From Streptomyces aureocirculatus (GTDB lineage Bacteria > Actinomycetota > Actinomycetes > Streptomycetales > Streptomycetaceae): a stretch of 64,000 nucleotides of DNA. The notes beneath the pieces are model-generated. The model did not search any database. It was not told where the DNA came from and worked only from the letters and a program-made list of their open reading frames with translations. Shown here piece by piece: positions 9,572 to 19,977 of this stretch. Each line of letters begins with the position of its first letter. Positions within the stretch are counted from its first letter, which is position 1. Both the position numbers and the translations under genes were made by a program. The DNA is taken from the NCBI RefSeq assembly GCF_000720475.1, contig NZ_JOAP01000040.1:62001-126000 (forward strand), in the 5' to 3' direction.

Positions 9572-10999
9572 ATGAGCAGTGGCACGCACAGCACGCCCGA
9601 CGCCCTCGGCGCCCCCGACACCCGCGCCGGTGGACCCGGTCTGATCGAACGGCTGCGCGCGGGCCTCCCCGCGGACGCCGTCCTCACCGACCCCGACGTC
9701 ACCTCGTCGTACGCACACGACATGGCGAGCTTCTGCGAAGCGGGCACCCCGGCCGTCGTCGTGCTGCCGCGCACCGTCGAGCAGGTCCAGCACGTGCTGC
9801 GCACGGCCACCGCCCTGCGTGTCCCCGTCGTCCCGCAGGGCGCGCGCACGGGCCTGTCCGGGGCGGCGAACGCCACCGAGGGCTGCGTCGTCCTGTCGCT
9901 CGTCAAGATGGACCGCATCCTGGAGATCAGCCCCGTCGACCGGATCGCCGTCGTCGAGCCCGGCGTCATCAACGCCACGCTCTCGCGCGCGGTCGGCGAG
10001 CACGGCCTGACCTACCCGCCGGACCCGTCGAGCTGGGAGATGTGCACCATCGGCGGCAACATCGGCACGGCCTCCGGCGGCCTGTGCTGTGTGAAGTACG
10101 GGGTGACGGCCGAGTACGTCATCGGACTCGACGTCGTCCTCGCCGACGGACGTCTCCTTCGCACCGGCAGGCGCACCGCCAAGGGCGTCGCCGGATACGA
10201 TCTGACGCGTCTCTTCGTCGGCTCGGAGGGCAGCCTCGGCGTCGTCGTGCGCGCCGTCCTCGCGCTGAAGCCCCAGCCGCCCCGGCAACTGGTCCTCGCG
10301 GCCGAGTTCGGTTCCGCGGCCGCGGCCTGCGACGCCGTCTGCCGGATCATGGCGGCCGGGCATGTGCCCTCGCTCCTTGAGCTGATGGACCGTACGACCG
10401 TCCGGGCCGTCAACGCCCTTGCCCACATGGGCCTGCCCGAGACCACCGAGGCCCTGCTCCTCGCCGCCTTCGACACCCCCGACCCGGCCGCCGACCTCGC
10501 CGCCGTCGGCGCCCTGTGCGAGGCGGCGGGCGCGACCCAGGTCGTTCCGGCGGAGGACGCGGCCGAGTCCGAACTCCTTCTGCAGGCACGGCGGCTCTCC
10601 CTCACCGCCCTCGAAGCGGTCAAGGGCACGACGATGATCGACGACGTGTGCGTGCCGCGCTCACGCCTCGGCGACATGCTCGAAGGCGTCGAGCGCGTCG
10701 CCGACAAGTACGGCCTGACGATCGGGGTCTGCGCGCACGCGGGCGACGGCAACACCCACCCCACCGTCTGCTTCGACGCGGCGGACCCCGACGAGTCGCG
10801 GCGCGCCCGCGAGTCCTTCGACGAGATCATGGCGCTCGGCCTCGAACTCGGCGGCACCATCACCGGTGAACACGGCGTCGGCGTCCTGAAGAAGGAGTGG
10901 CTCGCGCGTGAGCTGGGGCCGGTGGGCGTGGAGATGCAGCGCGCCGTCAAGGCCGCGTTCGACCCGCACCACCTCCTCAACCCCGGCAAGCTCTTCTGA
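9572..10999 (+). CDS. FAD-binding 2-hydroxyacid oxidase/dehydrogenase (GlcD / D-lactate dehydrogenase type)
   Basis: The 475-residue protein has the PCMH/VAO FAD-binding fold. FAD-binding motifs include 'VVPQGARTGLSGAAN', 'GGNIGTASGGLCCVKYG' and 'GYDLTRLFVGSEGSLGVV'. The C-terminal FAD-oxidase domain ends in the typical 'HAGDGNTHP', 'TGEHGVGVLKK' and 'DPHHLLNPGKLF'. It should oxidise glycolate or D-lactate, feeding electrons to FAD; the precise substrate is not readable. The ATG at 9572 was chosen because upstream in-frame sequence overlaps the divergent gene and lacks family similarity. A 6-bp GC hairpin (11000-11014) follows the stop. Confidence 0.92.
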   Translation: MSSGTHSTPDALGAPDTRAGGPGLIERLRAGLPADAVLTDPDVTSSYAHDMASFCEAGTPAVVVLPRTVEQVQHVLRTATALRVPVVPQGARTGLSGAANATEGCVVLSLVKMDRILEISPVDRIAVVEPGVINATLSRAVGEHGLTYPPDPSSWEMCTIGGNIGTASGGLCCVKYGVTAEYVIGLDVVLADGRLLRTGRRTAKGVAGYDLTRLFVGSEGSLGVVVRAVLALKPQPPRQLVLAAEFGSAAAACDAVCRIMAAGHVPSLLELMDRTTVRAVNALAHMGLPETTEALLLAAFDTPDPAADLAAVGALCEAAGATQVVPAEDAAESELLLQARRLSLTALEAVKGTTMIDDVCVPRSRLGDMLEGVERVADKYGLTIGVCAHAGDGNTHPTVCFDAADPDESRRARESFDEIMALGLELGGTITGEHGVGVLKKEWLARELGPVGVEMQRAVKAAFDPHHLLNPGKLF

Positions 11000-11017
11000 C
11001 CCGGCACGGCCGGGTAC

Positions 11018-11497
11018 TCACTCACCGTCCTTGGACTCGTCCGAGGGCCACGGGTCGCGCAGCCACAGCTCGTCGGCGCGGCCGGTGGTGGGGGCGAGCA
11101 GCTCGGCGAGGCCGTCGTCGATGCCGAGCCGCTCGGCCTCAGAGCCCGGAGGGACCACCCGCAGGGTGCGCTCCAGCCAGGCCGACACGGCGGGCGCCGG
11201 GGCCTCCAGGAGGGCGTCGCCGTCCGGTGAGCTGAGTGCCATCAGGACCACGGACCGGCCGTCGACCTTCGTCGGCCACACCCGCACATCGCCGTGGCCG
11301 CAGGGCCTGAACACCCCCTCCACCAGGAGTTCCCGGGCGAACGTCCAGTTCACCGGGGACTCGGAGCCGATGTGGAAGGCGATGTGGACGGCGTAGGGGT
11401 CGTCGGTCCTGTAGGTGAGTCGGGCCGGAACGGGGATCGCCCGTTCCGGCGAGAGGACGAGTTTGAGCTCAAGCTCGCGTTCCACCACGGTGTGCAT
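11018..11497 (-). CDS. ssgG: SsgA-like sporulation/cell-division regulator (SsgG type)
   Basis: The 159-residue protein belongs to the SsgA-like (SALP) family found only in morphologically complex actinomycetes. It carries the family pattern 'PVPARLTYRTDDPYAVHIAFHI', 'VNWTFARELLVEGVFRPCGHGDVRVWP' and 'ALLEAPAPAVSAWLERTLRVVPPGSE'. SALPs act in septum-site selection, peptidoglycan remodelling and spore maturation. The symbol ssgG is proposed because the member located a few genes from hpd in S. coelicolor is, as I recall, ssgG; this rests on gene order. It is convergent with the flavoprotein gene (18 bp between stops). Confidence 0.88.
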   Translation of the reverse strand: MHTVVERELELKLVLSPERAIPVPARLTYRTDDPYAVHIAFHIGSESPVNWTFARELLVEGVFRPCGHGDVRVWPTKVDGRSVVLMALSSPDGDALLEAPAPAVSAWLERTLRVVPPGSEAERLGIDDGLAELLAPTTGRADELWLRDPWPSDESKDGE

Positions 11498-11745
11498 GTC
11501 GGGTGCGCTTCCCTTCTCGCTGTACCGGGCCCGTGGCCGGGCCCGCAGTGAGTGAGAGCGCCTGGACCGCCGGGCATTACGCGAGTTCGGGAAGTTTTTT
11601 CGACACCGGGTGCCGGACGGCCGGGCGTGACGGGGAGGAACCGTGCACGGAAGGGGGCGGAGCGGCGGGAGCCGCCCGACGGAACACGCGGGTCTGATAG
11701 ATGTGGAGCCCCACAAGACCCCCGAGCAGATACGGGACGACGGAC

Positions 11746-13506
11746 ATGAGCGCCCCAACCCCGGCCCCCGGCGACGACAGGCCCCGCGAAGGCTACTACC
11801 CCGATCCGTCCATTCCGGGATATGTCCGGTACTGGAACGGTGCGTCCTGGGTGCCGGGAACGAGCCGGCCCGCGCCGTCCGACGGTGAACCGCTGCCCGC
11901 GCCCCCGCAGCCGGCGTCCCCGCAGCAGGCGCACGGGGTGCCCACGGCGGCGGAGGAGACGGGACCGGTGTTCTTCGACGAGGAGCCGGGCGGGGTGACG
12001 CAGACGACAGGACCGGCGACGGGCGAGTACAGCGTGGCCGTCCCCGGGGACCCCGGGGACGCGCAGCACGGGAGCAGGCCCGAGCCCGCGACGGCCTGGC
12101 TTGCGGACTCGGCCCGGCAGACCGGTCTCGGCGGCGAGCAGGACCAGCGGGTGTCGTGGGGCTCGCCGGGACGACCGGACCCCCGGGTGCCCGGTGCTGG
12201 GTCGGCGCCCGGCGCGGCGGCAGCGGACGGCGGGGGTACGGCGGGCGCGGCCGAGGGCGGCGCGCCGCGCGTACCGGCGCAGCAGCAGCCCGGGGCGCGG
12301 CAGGAGCCGGAGCAACCGGCGCAGGCTCCGGCGTCCGGTGACCGCCAGGACCGGCACGACCGTACGGAGGCCGACGGCCCCGGCACGGTGACGATCCGCG
12401 CCGTCAAGCCCGGCGTACCGAAGCCCACCAGCGGCGAGGGCACGGTGACCTTCCGCAGGCCGACGGGCCCGGTGAAGCCCGCGGGGTCCGGGACACCGGG
12501 CGCGGACGGCGGCACGGACGGCACGATGTCGATCCGGGCCGTGCGGCCCAAGTCCACCCCGTCGGTGGCTGCTTCCGGTACGGGCGCCGCGGGCGCGGCT
12601 GCCGCGAGCACGGGTGCCCCCGCGGCGGCGCAGGCCGCGGGACCCCAGGCGGGCCCTCAGCAGGCCGTGCCTCCACGGCCCGCGCCGCAGCAATCCGGGC
12701 CCGCGCAGGCCGCGTCCGCTCAGGCCGCGTCCGCGCAGTCCGCGACCCCGCAGTCCGTCCCCCCGCAGGCGGGGCCGCCCGCGGGACAAGGCGGTGCCGC
12801 TGGTGCCCCCGGTGCGGCCGACTCCCCGGTGACGTCGGGTCCCGGGGGCGGTGCGGCGTCCTGGGCGCAGCAGGTGCACCAGCTCGCCCAGGCGTCCGGG
12901 CAGCAGGCGTCCGGGCAGCAGGCGTCCGCACAGGGGCTCTCGGCACCGCAGGCCGAGGGCCCGGTGCTGCCGTGGAAGCCGGTGGCCGCCGACCCCTTCG
13001 CGGCGGTGGTGCAGGCCCAGGCGTCGGCGCGGCCCGCGGCGCTCGGCAAGCGGTTCGCGGCCCGGCTCATCGACACGGTCGTCCTGGCCGCCGTCACCGC
13101 GGGCGCGGCACTGCCGCTCGGCATGCGCGCGGCGGACCACATCGACAGCAAGATCGACGCGGCGAAGCTGTCGGGCGAGAAGGTCACGGTGTGGCTGCTC
13201 GACGGGACCACGGCCGGCTACCTGGGGACCGTGCTCGGGGTGCTGCTACTCTTCGGCGTCCTGTACGAGGCGCTGCCCACGGCCAAGTGGGGCCGCACCC
13301 TAGGCAAGAGGGTGTGCGGGATCGAGGTCCGGGACATCGAGGAGCACGCGGCGCCGTCGTTCGGCGCGGCACTGCGGCGGTGGCTCGTGTACAGCGTGCC
13401 GGGCGTACTGGTGATCGGGCTCGTCGGCATGGTGTGGTGCGTGTTCGACCGCCCGTGGCGCCAGTGCTGGCACGACAAGGCGGCGAACACCTTCGTGGCG
13501 GGTTGA
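11746..13506 (+). CDS. DUF2510-RDD membrane protein with a long Pro/Gln/Ala linker
   Basis: The product is 586 residues from the ATG at 11746, which has GGGA 9 bp upstream. Residues about 10-32 form a DUF2510 unit ('GYYPDPSIPGYVRYWNGASW'). A low-complexity linker of about 380 residues rich in Ala, Gly, Pro and Gln follows, with 'ASAQAASAQSA' and 'ASGQQ' repeats. The last 160 residues are an RDD domain with about three transmembrane segments and the motifs 'RFAARLIDTVVL' and 'WGRTLGKRVCGIEV', ending in 'WHDKAANTFVA'. RDD proteins are implicated in transport or membrane homeostasis, and no exact role is assigned. A second RDD gene follows after the repeat array. Confidence 0.88.
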   Translation: MSAPTPAPGDDRPREGYYPDPSIPGYVRYWNGASWVPGTSRPAPSDGEPLPAPPQPASPQQAHGVPTAAEETGPVFFDEEPGGVTQTTGPATGEYSVAVPGDPGDAQHGSRPEPATAWLADSARQTGLGGEQDQRVSWGSPGRPDPRVPGAGSAPGAAAADGGGTAGAAEGGAPRVPAQQQPGARQEPEQPAQAPASGDRQDRHDRTEADGPGTVTIRAVKPGVPKPTSGEGTVTFRRPTGPVKPAGSGTPGADGGTDGTMSIRAVRPKSTPSVAASGTGAAGAAAASTGAPAAAQAAGPQAGPQQAVPPRPAPQQSGPAQAASAQAASAQSATPQSVPPQAGPPAGQGGAAGAPGAADSPVTSGPGGGAASWAQQVHQLAQASGQQASGQQASAQGLSAPQAEGPVLPWKPVAADPFAAVVQAQASARPAALGKRFAARLIDTVVLAAVTAGAALPLGMRAADHIDSKIDAAKLSGEKVTVWLLDGTTAGYLGTVLGVLLLFGVLYEALPTAKWGRTLGKRVCGIEVRDIEEHAAPSFGAALRRWLVYSVPGVLVIGLVGMVWCVFDRPWRQCWHDKAANTFVAG

Positions 13507-13534
13507 TCGGCGATCTGTGACGCTCGCCGCAAAC

Positions 13535-13990
13535 CGACCGGCGGTGATATCGAGCCCGACCGGCGGTGATATCGAGCCCGACCGGCGGTGATATCGAGCC
13601 CGACCGGCGGTGATATCGAGCCCGTCCGGTGGAGATACCAAGCCCGTCCGGCGTTTGAGGACGAGCCCGGAGGGCGATGGGCGTCCACCCCGGCTGGTGG
13701 TGGTATCGAGCCTGTCGGGTGGTGATATCGAGCCCGTCCGGTGGTGATATCAAGCCTGTCCGGCGTTTGAGGACGAGCCCGGAGGGCGATCGACGTCTAC
13801 CCCGGCTGGCGGTGGTATCGAGTCCGTCCGGTGGTGATATCGAGCCTGTCCGGCGTTTGAGGACGAGCCCGGAGGGCGATGGGCGTCCACCCCGATTGGC
13901 GGTGGTATCGAGCCCGTCCGGTGGTGATATCAAGCCCGTCCGGCGATTGAGGACGAGCCCCGGGGGCGATCGACGTCCACCCCGGCCGAC
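13535..13990 (+). repeat. composite 22-bp / 68-bp tandem repeat array containing four dispersed elements
   Basis: The 549-bp gap between the two RDD genes is mostly repeat. Four perfect head-to-tail 22-mers (CGACCGGCGGTGATATCGAG plus CC) occupy 13535-13622. They are followed by alternating 22-mers and 68-mers up to about 13960. Each 68-mer is a 22-mer with 46 bp inserted after its seventh base, and the insert begins CGTTTGAGGACGAG, the core of the dispersed element. Element cores therefore occur at 13639-13667, 13751-13779, 13841-13869 and 13931-13959. No coding function is apparent; reading frames through it are by-products of the repeat. Confidence 0.92.
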
Positions 13991-14055
13991 GGGGAGGTAA
14001 CCCGGACAGCCGTCCGTCGGATGCGGCACCCCCCGGTCCGCGATCCACTCACCTC

Positions 14056-14709
14056 ATGAGTACCGACCCGCCGCAATACCCCAACCCCCCGGACCCCGAG
14101 GACAACGACCCCTTCCGGAAGCAACCGCCCCCACCGCCGGGAGGCGCCCCACCCCCGGGAGGCGCCCCACCGCCGGGAGACACCCCACCCCCGGGCGGAG
14201 GAAGCCCGTACGGAGGCGACCCCTACGGGGGCGGATACGGCGGCCAGGACCCCCTCGCCGGCATGCCCCCGCTAGCGGACAGCGGCAAACGCGTCCTCGC
14301 CCGCATCATCGACATGCTGCTCGTCGGCATCGTCGTCTGGCTCCTGACGCTGCTGTTCGGGACGAACGAGTACGACCTCGACCCGGACGAGGTCGAGGCC
14401 GGTAAGTCGTTCGGCCAGTCGCTGCTGGCCGCGGTGCTCTACATGGCGTACGACAGCTACTTCATCTCCAGGACCGGCCAGACACTGGGCAAGAAGTGGA
14501 TGGGGCTGCGGGTCGCGAACCTCAACGACGGTGCGACGCCCACCCTGCAGACGGCGCTCGTGCGCTCCGCGGTCCTGTGGCTGCCGTTCGCGTTCTGCTG
14601 CGCGTGCATCTGGACGGCGATCTGCGGCGGCTGGAGCTTCTTCGACAAGCCGTACAAGCAGGGCCTGCACGACAAGGCCGCCAAGACCGTGGTGGTCAGC
14701 GTGCGGTGA
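14056..14709 (+). CDS. RDD-family membrane protein
   Basis: The 217-residue protein has an N-terminal Pro/Gly-rich segment of about 65 residues with 'PPPGGAPPPGG' repeats. An RDD domain follows: 'GKRVLARIIDMLLVGIVVWLL', then 'ISRTGQTLGKKWMGLRV', then a hydrophobic Cys-containing segment and 'FFDKPYKQGLHDKAAKTVVV'. Three hydrophobic segments suggest an integral membrane protein with the N-terminus in the cytoplasm. It is a shorter relative of the RDD protein upstream, and the two probably arose by duplication. Confidence 0.88.
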   Translation: MSTDPPQYPNPPDPEDNDPFRKQPPPPPGGAPPPGGAPPPGDTPPPGGGSPYGGDPYGGGYGGQDPLAGMPPLADSGKRVLARIIDMLLVGIVVWLLTLLFGTNEYDLDPDEVEAGKSFGQSLLAAVLYMAYDSYFISRTGQTLGKKWMGLRVANLNDGATPTLQTALVRSAVLWLPFAFCCACIWTAICGGWSFFDKPYKQGLHDKAAKTVVVSVR

Positions 14710-14849
14710 GCCCGCGCGGACGGTGCGGAAACCCGGGCGCGGCACGGGCCGGGGTGCGGGCACGCGTACGGCCCGGCGCTGCGGCGGCGCCGGGCGGTAC
14801 GGCGTACGGCGGGTTCGTGGCGGCCGTCACGTGCAAGGCACGGACGGCG

Positions 14850-15182
14850 TCACGGACCCGCCGGTTCGCGTACGGGGTGGGCCGGGCGGGACGGGTGGGT
14901 CTGGTGGGTGGCGGGGTCGGGGGTGAGCACGGTGCGCTGTACCGGAATTTGATCCTCCGGGGCCTTGGCCGCGGGCTCCGCGACCGGCTCCGGAGCCCGT
15001 TGGGGCAGGGGTACCGTCAGCGCCACGAGCAGCCCGAGGCCGAGCGCGGCGAAGGTTATGACCGCGATACCCGGCGTCGAACTCGCCTGGGAGAGCAACA
15101 GCATGGCGAGAGCGCTACAGACGACGGTCACGGAACCGTAGGTGAGCTGTGCGACGGTCGGACGAGGCATGGGGCGAGACAT
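14850..15182 (-). CDS. small two-helix membrane protein of unknown function
   Basis: The 110-residue product has two hydrophobic segments (about residues 11-31 and 37-57) followed by a polar, Pro/Ala/Glu-rich tail. The start ATG (15180-15182) is preceded on the minus strand by GAGGA at 11-bp spacing. I recognise no domain. It is divergent from the secreted protease gene, and small membrane proteins of this form are common in streptomycetes. Confidence 0.6.
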   Translation of the reverse strand: MSRPMPRPTVAQLTYGSVTVVCSALAMLLLSQASSTPGIAVITFAALGLGLLVALTVPLPQRAPEPVAEPAAKAPEDQIPVQRTVLTPDPATHQTHPSRPAHPVREPAGP

Positions 15183-15662
15183 GGCGTGATCCGTCCTCGG
15201 GACAGCGGTGCGGGGGAGAGATCCAGACGAAGTGGACGTATAAGAATCAAAGGGTGCTCAAAGGTGCCGACTTGGAAGCCTCGCCGAGTACCCGTGCGCA
15301 CCGTCGAATTGACTCTATTCGCCTGCATGCCCGACGGGAACGAGCGGTAAGCGTGACCTAACGCACGGTGCCGGAGCACAGGGGGCGCACCGATTCACGC
15401 GTCCCGCCAACTGGACGGCGCGGCGCGCCTGTTGTGGGGACGCCGTCCGACCCGGGTGCGCTGCCGGGTGGCGGTGGACGGAGTCCGGATATCGGACACG
15501 CGAGCGCGCATAGGGCACTTGGCCTGTTCAAGTCAAGGTCTGTCTTTTCTTCGTTCTCTCCGGTCGAATGTCGTCACTTGTGACGCGCATATCGCGCGCG
15601 GACCTCTCTCCGACCGGGAAGTTTCGGTCCGTGAACGCGGGCGCGGGGGAGGACAGCATCAA
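15183..15662. other. 480-bp intergenic region, divergent promoters
   Basis: No credible gene is seen. The region contains an AT-richer patch near 15235-15330, a near-palindrome GTCCGGATATCGGAC (15482-15496) and the short palindrome GTCACTTGTGAC (15573-15584) about 80 bp before the protease start. These are candidate control sites for the protease gene. Confidence 0.5.
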
Positions 15663-18101
15663 GTGACAGTCAAGAGACGGACGTATCGAGCGGCCGCGGC
15701 TGCGGTGGCTCTCGCGGCGGCGACCGCGACGTTCTCGGCGTACGGAGTGGCGGCTGCCGACGACGGCGGGAGCGCCGCCAGGGCGTCCGCGTCGGACAAG
15801 GCGCCCGCCATCGACCGCCGCGATCCGGCGGACGCCAAGACCCATGTCGACCACGACCTCGAGGGGCCGTTCAGCAAGCAGCAGGCGCAGCATCGCAAGG
15901 CCGCCCTTGAACAGGTCGTCGCGGGTGACGCCAAGGTTCAGAAGCGCGACGGGTCCAACGTCGTGAAGCTCGACGACAAGAAGTACGTCGAGCTGGGCCG
16001 GGAGAAGACCGACAAGATCTTCACGATCCTGGTCGAGTTCGGGAACAAGGTGGACGACACCACCATGTACGACCCGGACGGTCCCGACGGGCCCGAGCAG
16101 CCGGTCAAGAAGTACGGCGGCGAGCCGGGTCCCGCGCACAACAAGATAGCCAAGCCGGACCGTGCGAAGGACAACAGCACGGCCTGGCAGGCGGACTACA
16201 ACCAGAAGCACTTCAAGGACCTGTACTTCGGCAAGGGCAAGGACAGCAAGGGCAAGCCCAAGCACTCGCTGAAGACCTACTACGAGAAGACCTCCTCCGG
16301 CCGCTACTCGGTCGACGGCACGGTCTCCGACTGGGTCAAGGTCGACTACAACGAGGCCCGATACGGCTCCAACTACTGCGGCGACTCCAACTGCGCCAAC
16401 GTGTGGGACGCGGTGCGCGACGGCACGACGGCCTGGGTCAAGGACCAGAAGGCCAAGGGCCGCACGGACGCGCAGATCAAGGCGGACCTCGCCAAGTACG
16501 ACCTGTGGGACCGCTACGACTTCGACGGCGACGGCGACTTCAACGAGCCCGACGGGTACATCGACCACTTCCAGATCGTGCACGCGGGCGAGGACGAGTC
16601 CGCGGGCGGCGGCGCCGAGGGCGAGAACGCCCTGTGGGCGCACCGCTGGTACGCGTACGGCAACGACGCGGGCAAGACCGGTCCGGCGGACAACAAGTCC
16701 GGCGGCACCCAGATCGGCGACTCGGGCATCTGGGTCGGCGACTACACGATGCAGCCGGAGAACGGCGGCCTCGGTGTCTTCGCCCACGAGTACGGCCACG
16801 ACCTGGGCCTGCCCGACCTGTACGACACCACGGGCCAGGCCGAGAACTCGGTCGGCTTCTGGTCGCTGATGTCGGCGGGCTCCTGGCTCGGCACCGCCAA
16901 GAACGCCATCGGTGACCTGCCCGGCGACATGACCGCCTGGGACAAGTTCCAGTTGGGCTGGCTCGACTACGCCAAGGCCAAGGCCGCGACGACCTCCGAG
17001 CACAAGCTCGGCGTGGCGGAGTACAACACCCGGCACCGCCAGGCGCTCCTCGTCGACCTGCCCAAGAAGGCGGTCACCACCACGATCGTGAAGCCCGCCG
17101 CGGGCTCCAAGCAGTGGTGGAGCGACCAGGGTGACGACCTGAAGAACACCCTCACCCGCTCCGTGGACCTCACCGGCAAGTCCAAGGCCGAGCTCTCCCT
17201 CAAGGGCTGGTGGGACATCGAGGCCAACTACGACTACCTCTACACCGAGGTGTCCACCGACGGCGGCGCCAACTGGACGCCCGTCGACGGCAAGGCCGAC
17301 GGCAAGCAGATCACCCGTGACGCGGGCGACAAGCCGGCCCTGACCGGCGTCTCGACGAAGTACCAGAGCCTGGTCTTCCCGCTGGACGCCTACGCCGGCA
17401 AGAAGATCGACCTCCGCTTCCGCTACGCCACCGACGGCGGCACCGCGGGCAAGGGCTTCGCCGCCGACGCCCTCACGGTGACCGCGGACGGCGCCAAGCT
17501 GTTCGAGGACGGCGCCGAGGGCGACGACAACGGCTGGCGGACGAAGGGCTTCTCGCGCATCGGAGAGTCCTTCACCAAGAAGTACGACCAGTACTACCTC
17601 GCGGAGAACCGCCAGTACGTGTCGTACGACAAGACGCTGGAGAAGGGTCCGTACAACTTCGGCTTCTCCGCGTCGCGTCCCGACTGGGTCGAGCACTACC
17701 CCTACCAGACCGGCCTGATGATCTGGCAGTGGGACACCTCCCAGAAGGACAACAACGTCAGCCAGCACCCCGGCAAGGGTCTGATCCTGCCGGTCGACGC
17801 CCACGCCAAGCCGATGAAGTGGAAGGACGGCACGCTCCTGCGGAACAAGATCCAGCCGTTCGACGCGCCCTTCTCGAAGTACGCGACGGACGCGTTCACG
17901 CTGCACAACGCGGACGTGGCGCTCAAGATCAAGTCCAAGAAGGGCGTCCCGGTCTTCGACGACCGCAAGGGCACCTACTGGTACGCGGAGAACCCCACGG
18001 GAAGTGTCAAGGTCACTGACACCAACACTCGGATCAAGATCGTCAAGCAGCCGAAGGATGGCTCGACGATCACGGTCGAGGTGGGACGCTCCTCGAAGTA
18101 A
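15663..18101 (+). CDS. secreted M6-family (immune inhibitor A) metalloprotease
   Basis: The 812-residue preproprotein starts at GTG 15663, chosen because GGGGGAGGA lies about 10 bp upstream. A basic N-terminus and hydrophobic Ala-rich core give a signal peptide of about 32 residues. A propeptide follows, then the catalytic domain with zinc ligands His375 and His379 and catalytic Glu376 in 'HEYGHDLGLPDLYD'. A Met-turn-like 'SLMSAGSW' and an Asp-rich segment 'DFDGDGDFNEPDGYIDHF' resembling a Ca2+ site are also present. The C-terminal 400 residues contain beta-rich domains typical of InhA. It is exported and degrades extracellular protein. A strong hairpin terminates it. Confidence 0.93.
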   Translation: MTVKRRTYRAAAAAVALAAATATFSAYGVAAADDGGSAARASASDKAPAIDRRDPADAKTHVDHDLEGPFSKQQAQHRKAALEQVVAGDAKVQKRDGSNVVKLDDKKYVELGREKTDKIFTILVEFGNKVDDTTMYDPDGPDGPEQPVKKYGGEPGPAHNKIAKPDRAKDNSTAWQADYNQKHFKDLYFGKGKDSKGKPKHSLKTYYEKTSSGRYSVDGTVSDWVKVDYNEARYGSNYCGDSNCANVWDAVRDGTTAWVKDQKAKGRTDAQIKADLAKYDLWDRYDFDGDGDFNEPDGYIDHFQIVHAGEDESAGGGAEGENALWAHRWYAYGNDAGKTGPADNKSGGTQIGDSGIWVGDYTMQPENGGLGVFAHEYGHDLGLPDLYDTTGQAENSVGFWSLMSAGSWLGTAKNAIGDLPGDMTAWDKFQLGWLDYAKAKAATTSEHKLGVAEYNTRHRQALLVDLPKKAVTTTIVKPAAGSKQWWSDQGDDLKNTLTRSVDLTGKSKAELSLKGWWDIEANYDYLYTEVSTDGGANWTPVDGKADGKQITRDAGDKPALTGVSTKYQSLVFPLDAYAGKKIDLRFRYATDGGTAGKGFAADALTVTADGAKLFEDGAEGDDNGWRTKGFSRIGESFTKKYDQYYLAENRQYVSYDKTLEKGPYNFGFSASRPDWVEHYPYQTGLMIWQWDTSQKDNNVSQHPGKGLILPVDAHAKPMKWKDGTLLRNKIQPFDAPFSKYATDAFTLHNADVALKIKSKKGVPVFDDRKGTYWYAENPTGSVKVTDTNTRIKIVKQPKDGSTITVEVGRSSK

Positions 18102-18137
18102 TTTGCGTCATCGCAGGTCATAGGCCTGTGTCCAGCC

Positions 18138-18173
18138 GATCGGCCGTCGCCCTCTAGCGGGCGGCGGCCGATC
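18138..18173. terminator. hairpin terminator after the M6 protease gene
   Basis: GATCGGCCG pairs with CGGCCGATC, with further near-perfect GC pairing toward a short loop, about 40 bp after the stop. TGTTTA follows. Confidence 0.8.
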
Positions 18174-18470
18174 GTGTTTAGGTGCGTCCTGTGGTTCTCT
18201 TATTGACACGACGTCTCACGGGGGTGTGACACAGCATGGCCGCAGGAGGTTTCTGCAAGCTGCCGAACGGCACCGTGGTGGTGGCGCTGACCCTGCCGGG
18301 ACCACCGCCGGACGGCACCGAGAAGGTCCGTGTGCTCGTGCACGCGGTGAACCGGGCGCGGGCCCTGACCAGGCTGCGCAACCTCGGTCTCCGGGCGGTC
18401 TATCTGCGCGGCAACGCACGCCCGCCCACACCGGACGAGGTCACGGCGGTGTTGCACCACCCGGACGGTC

Positions 18471-19664
<1,194 letters not shown>

Positions 19665-19836
19665 GGCATCACCTTTGGGGCTGGCGTTCGAGAAGGCCTC
19701 GGCAGACACATACGTTCAAACGCCGGACAGGTGTTTAGCGCACGGCAGGAAGAAGAAGTCGTTCTTTCGCACAGGGCCAGGTGGGCCAATGCGGCTGTGC
19801 GGGTGAAGGCGGGCGCGCGAAGGGCTGGAGGACCGA

Positions 19837-19977
19837 CTCGCCGGTGACCTGGAGGACCGGCTTGCCGGTGACCTGGAGGACCGGCTTGCCGGTGACCTGG
19901 AGGAGCGGCTTGCCGGTGACCTGGAGGAGCGGCTTGCCGGTGACCTGGAGGAGCGGCTTGCCGGTGACCTGGAGGGA
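19837..19977. repeat. 24-bp minisatellite inside pncA
   Basis: Six copies of a 24-bp unit (CTTGCCGGTGACCTGGAGGA plus 4 nt, C/G-C-G-G) occupy 19837-19977; the last is partial. The first two copies after the partial start carry ACCGG, the later ones AGCGG. The array starts exactly where similarity of pncA to nicotinamidases stops. Confidence 0.93.

Noticed and set aside
13535..13990. CRISPR-like regularity in the 22-bp array
   Set aside because: The units are directly adjacent with no unique spacers, there are no cas genes in the window, and the longer units are insertion variants of the same repeat.
15528..17906. A 792-residue frame antisense to the M6 protease gene
   Set aside because: It is Val/Arg/Leu-rich with no motif, the usual by-product of high-GC codon bias, whereas the plus strand encodes a complete metalloprotease.
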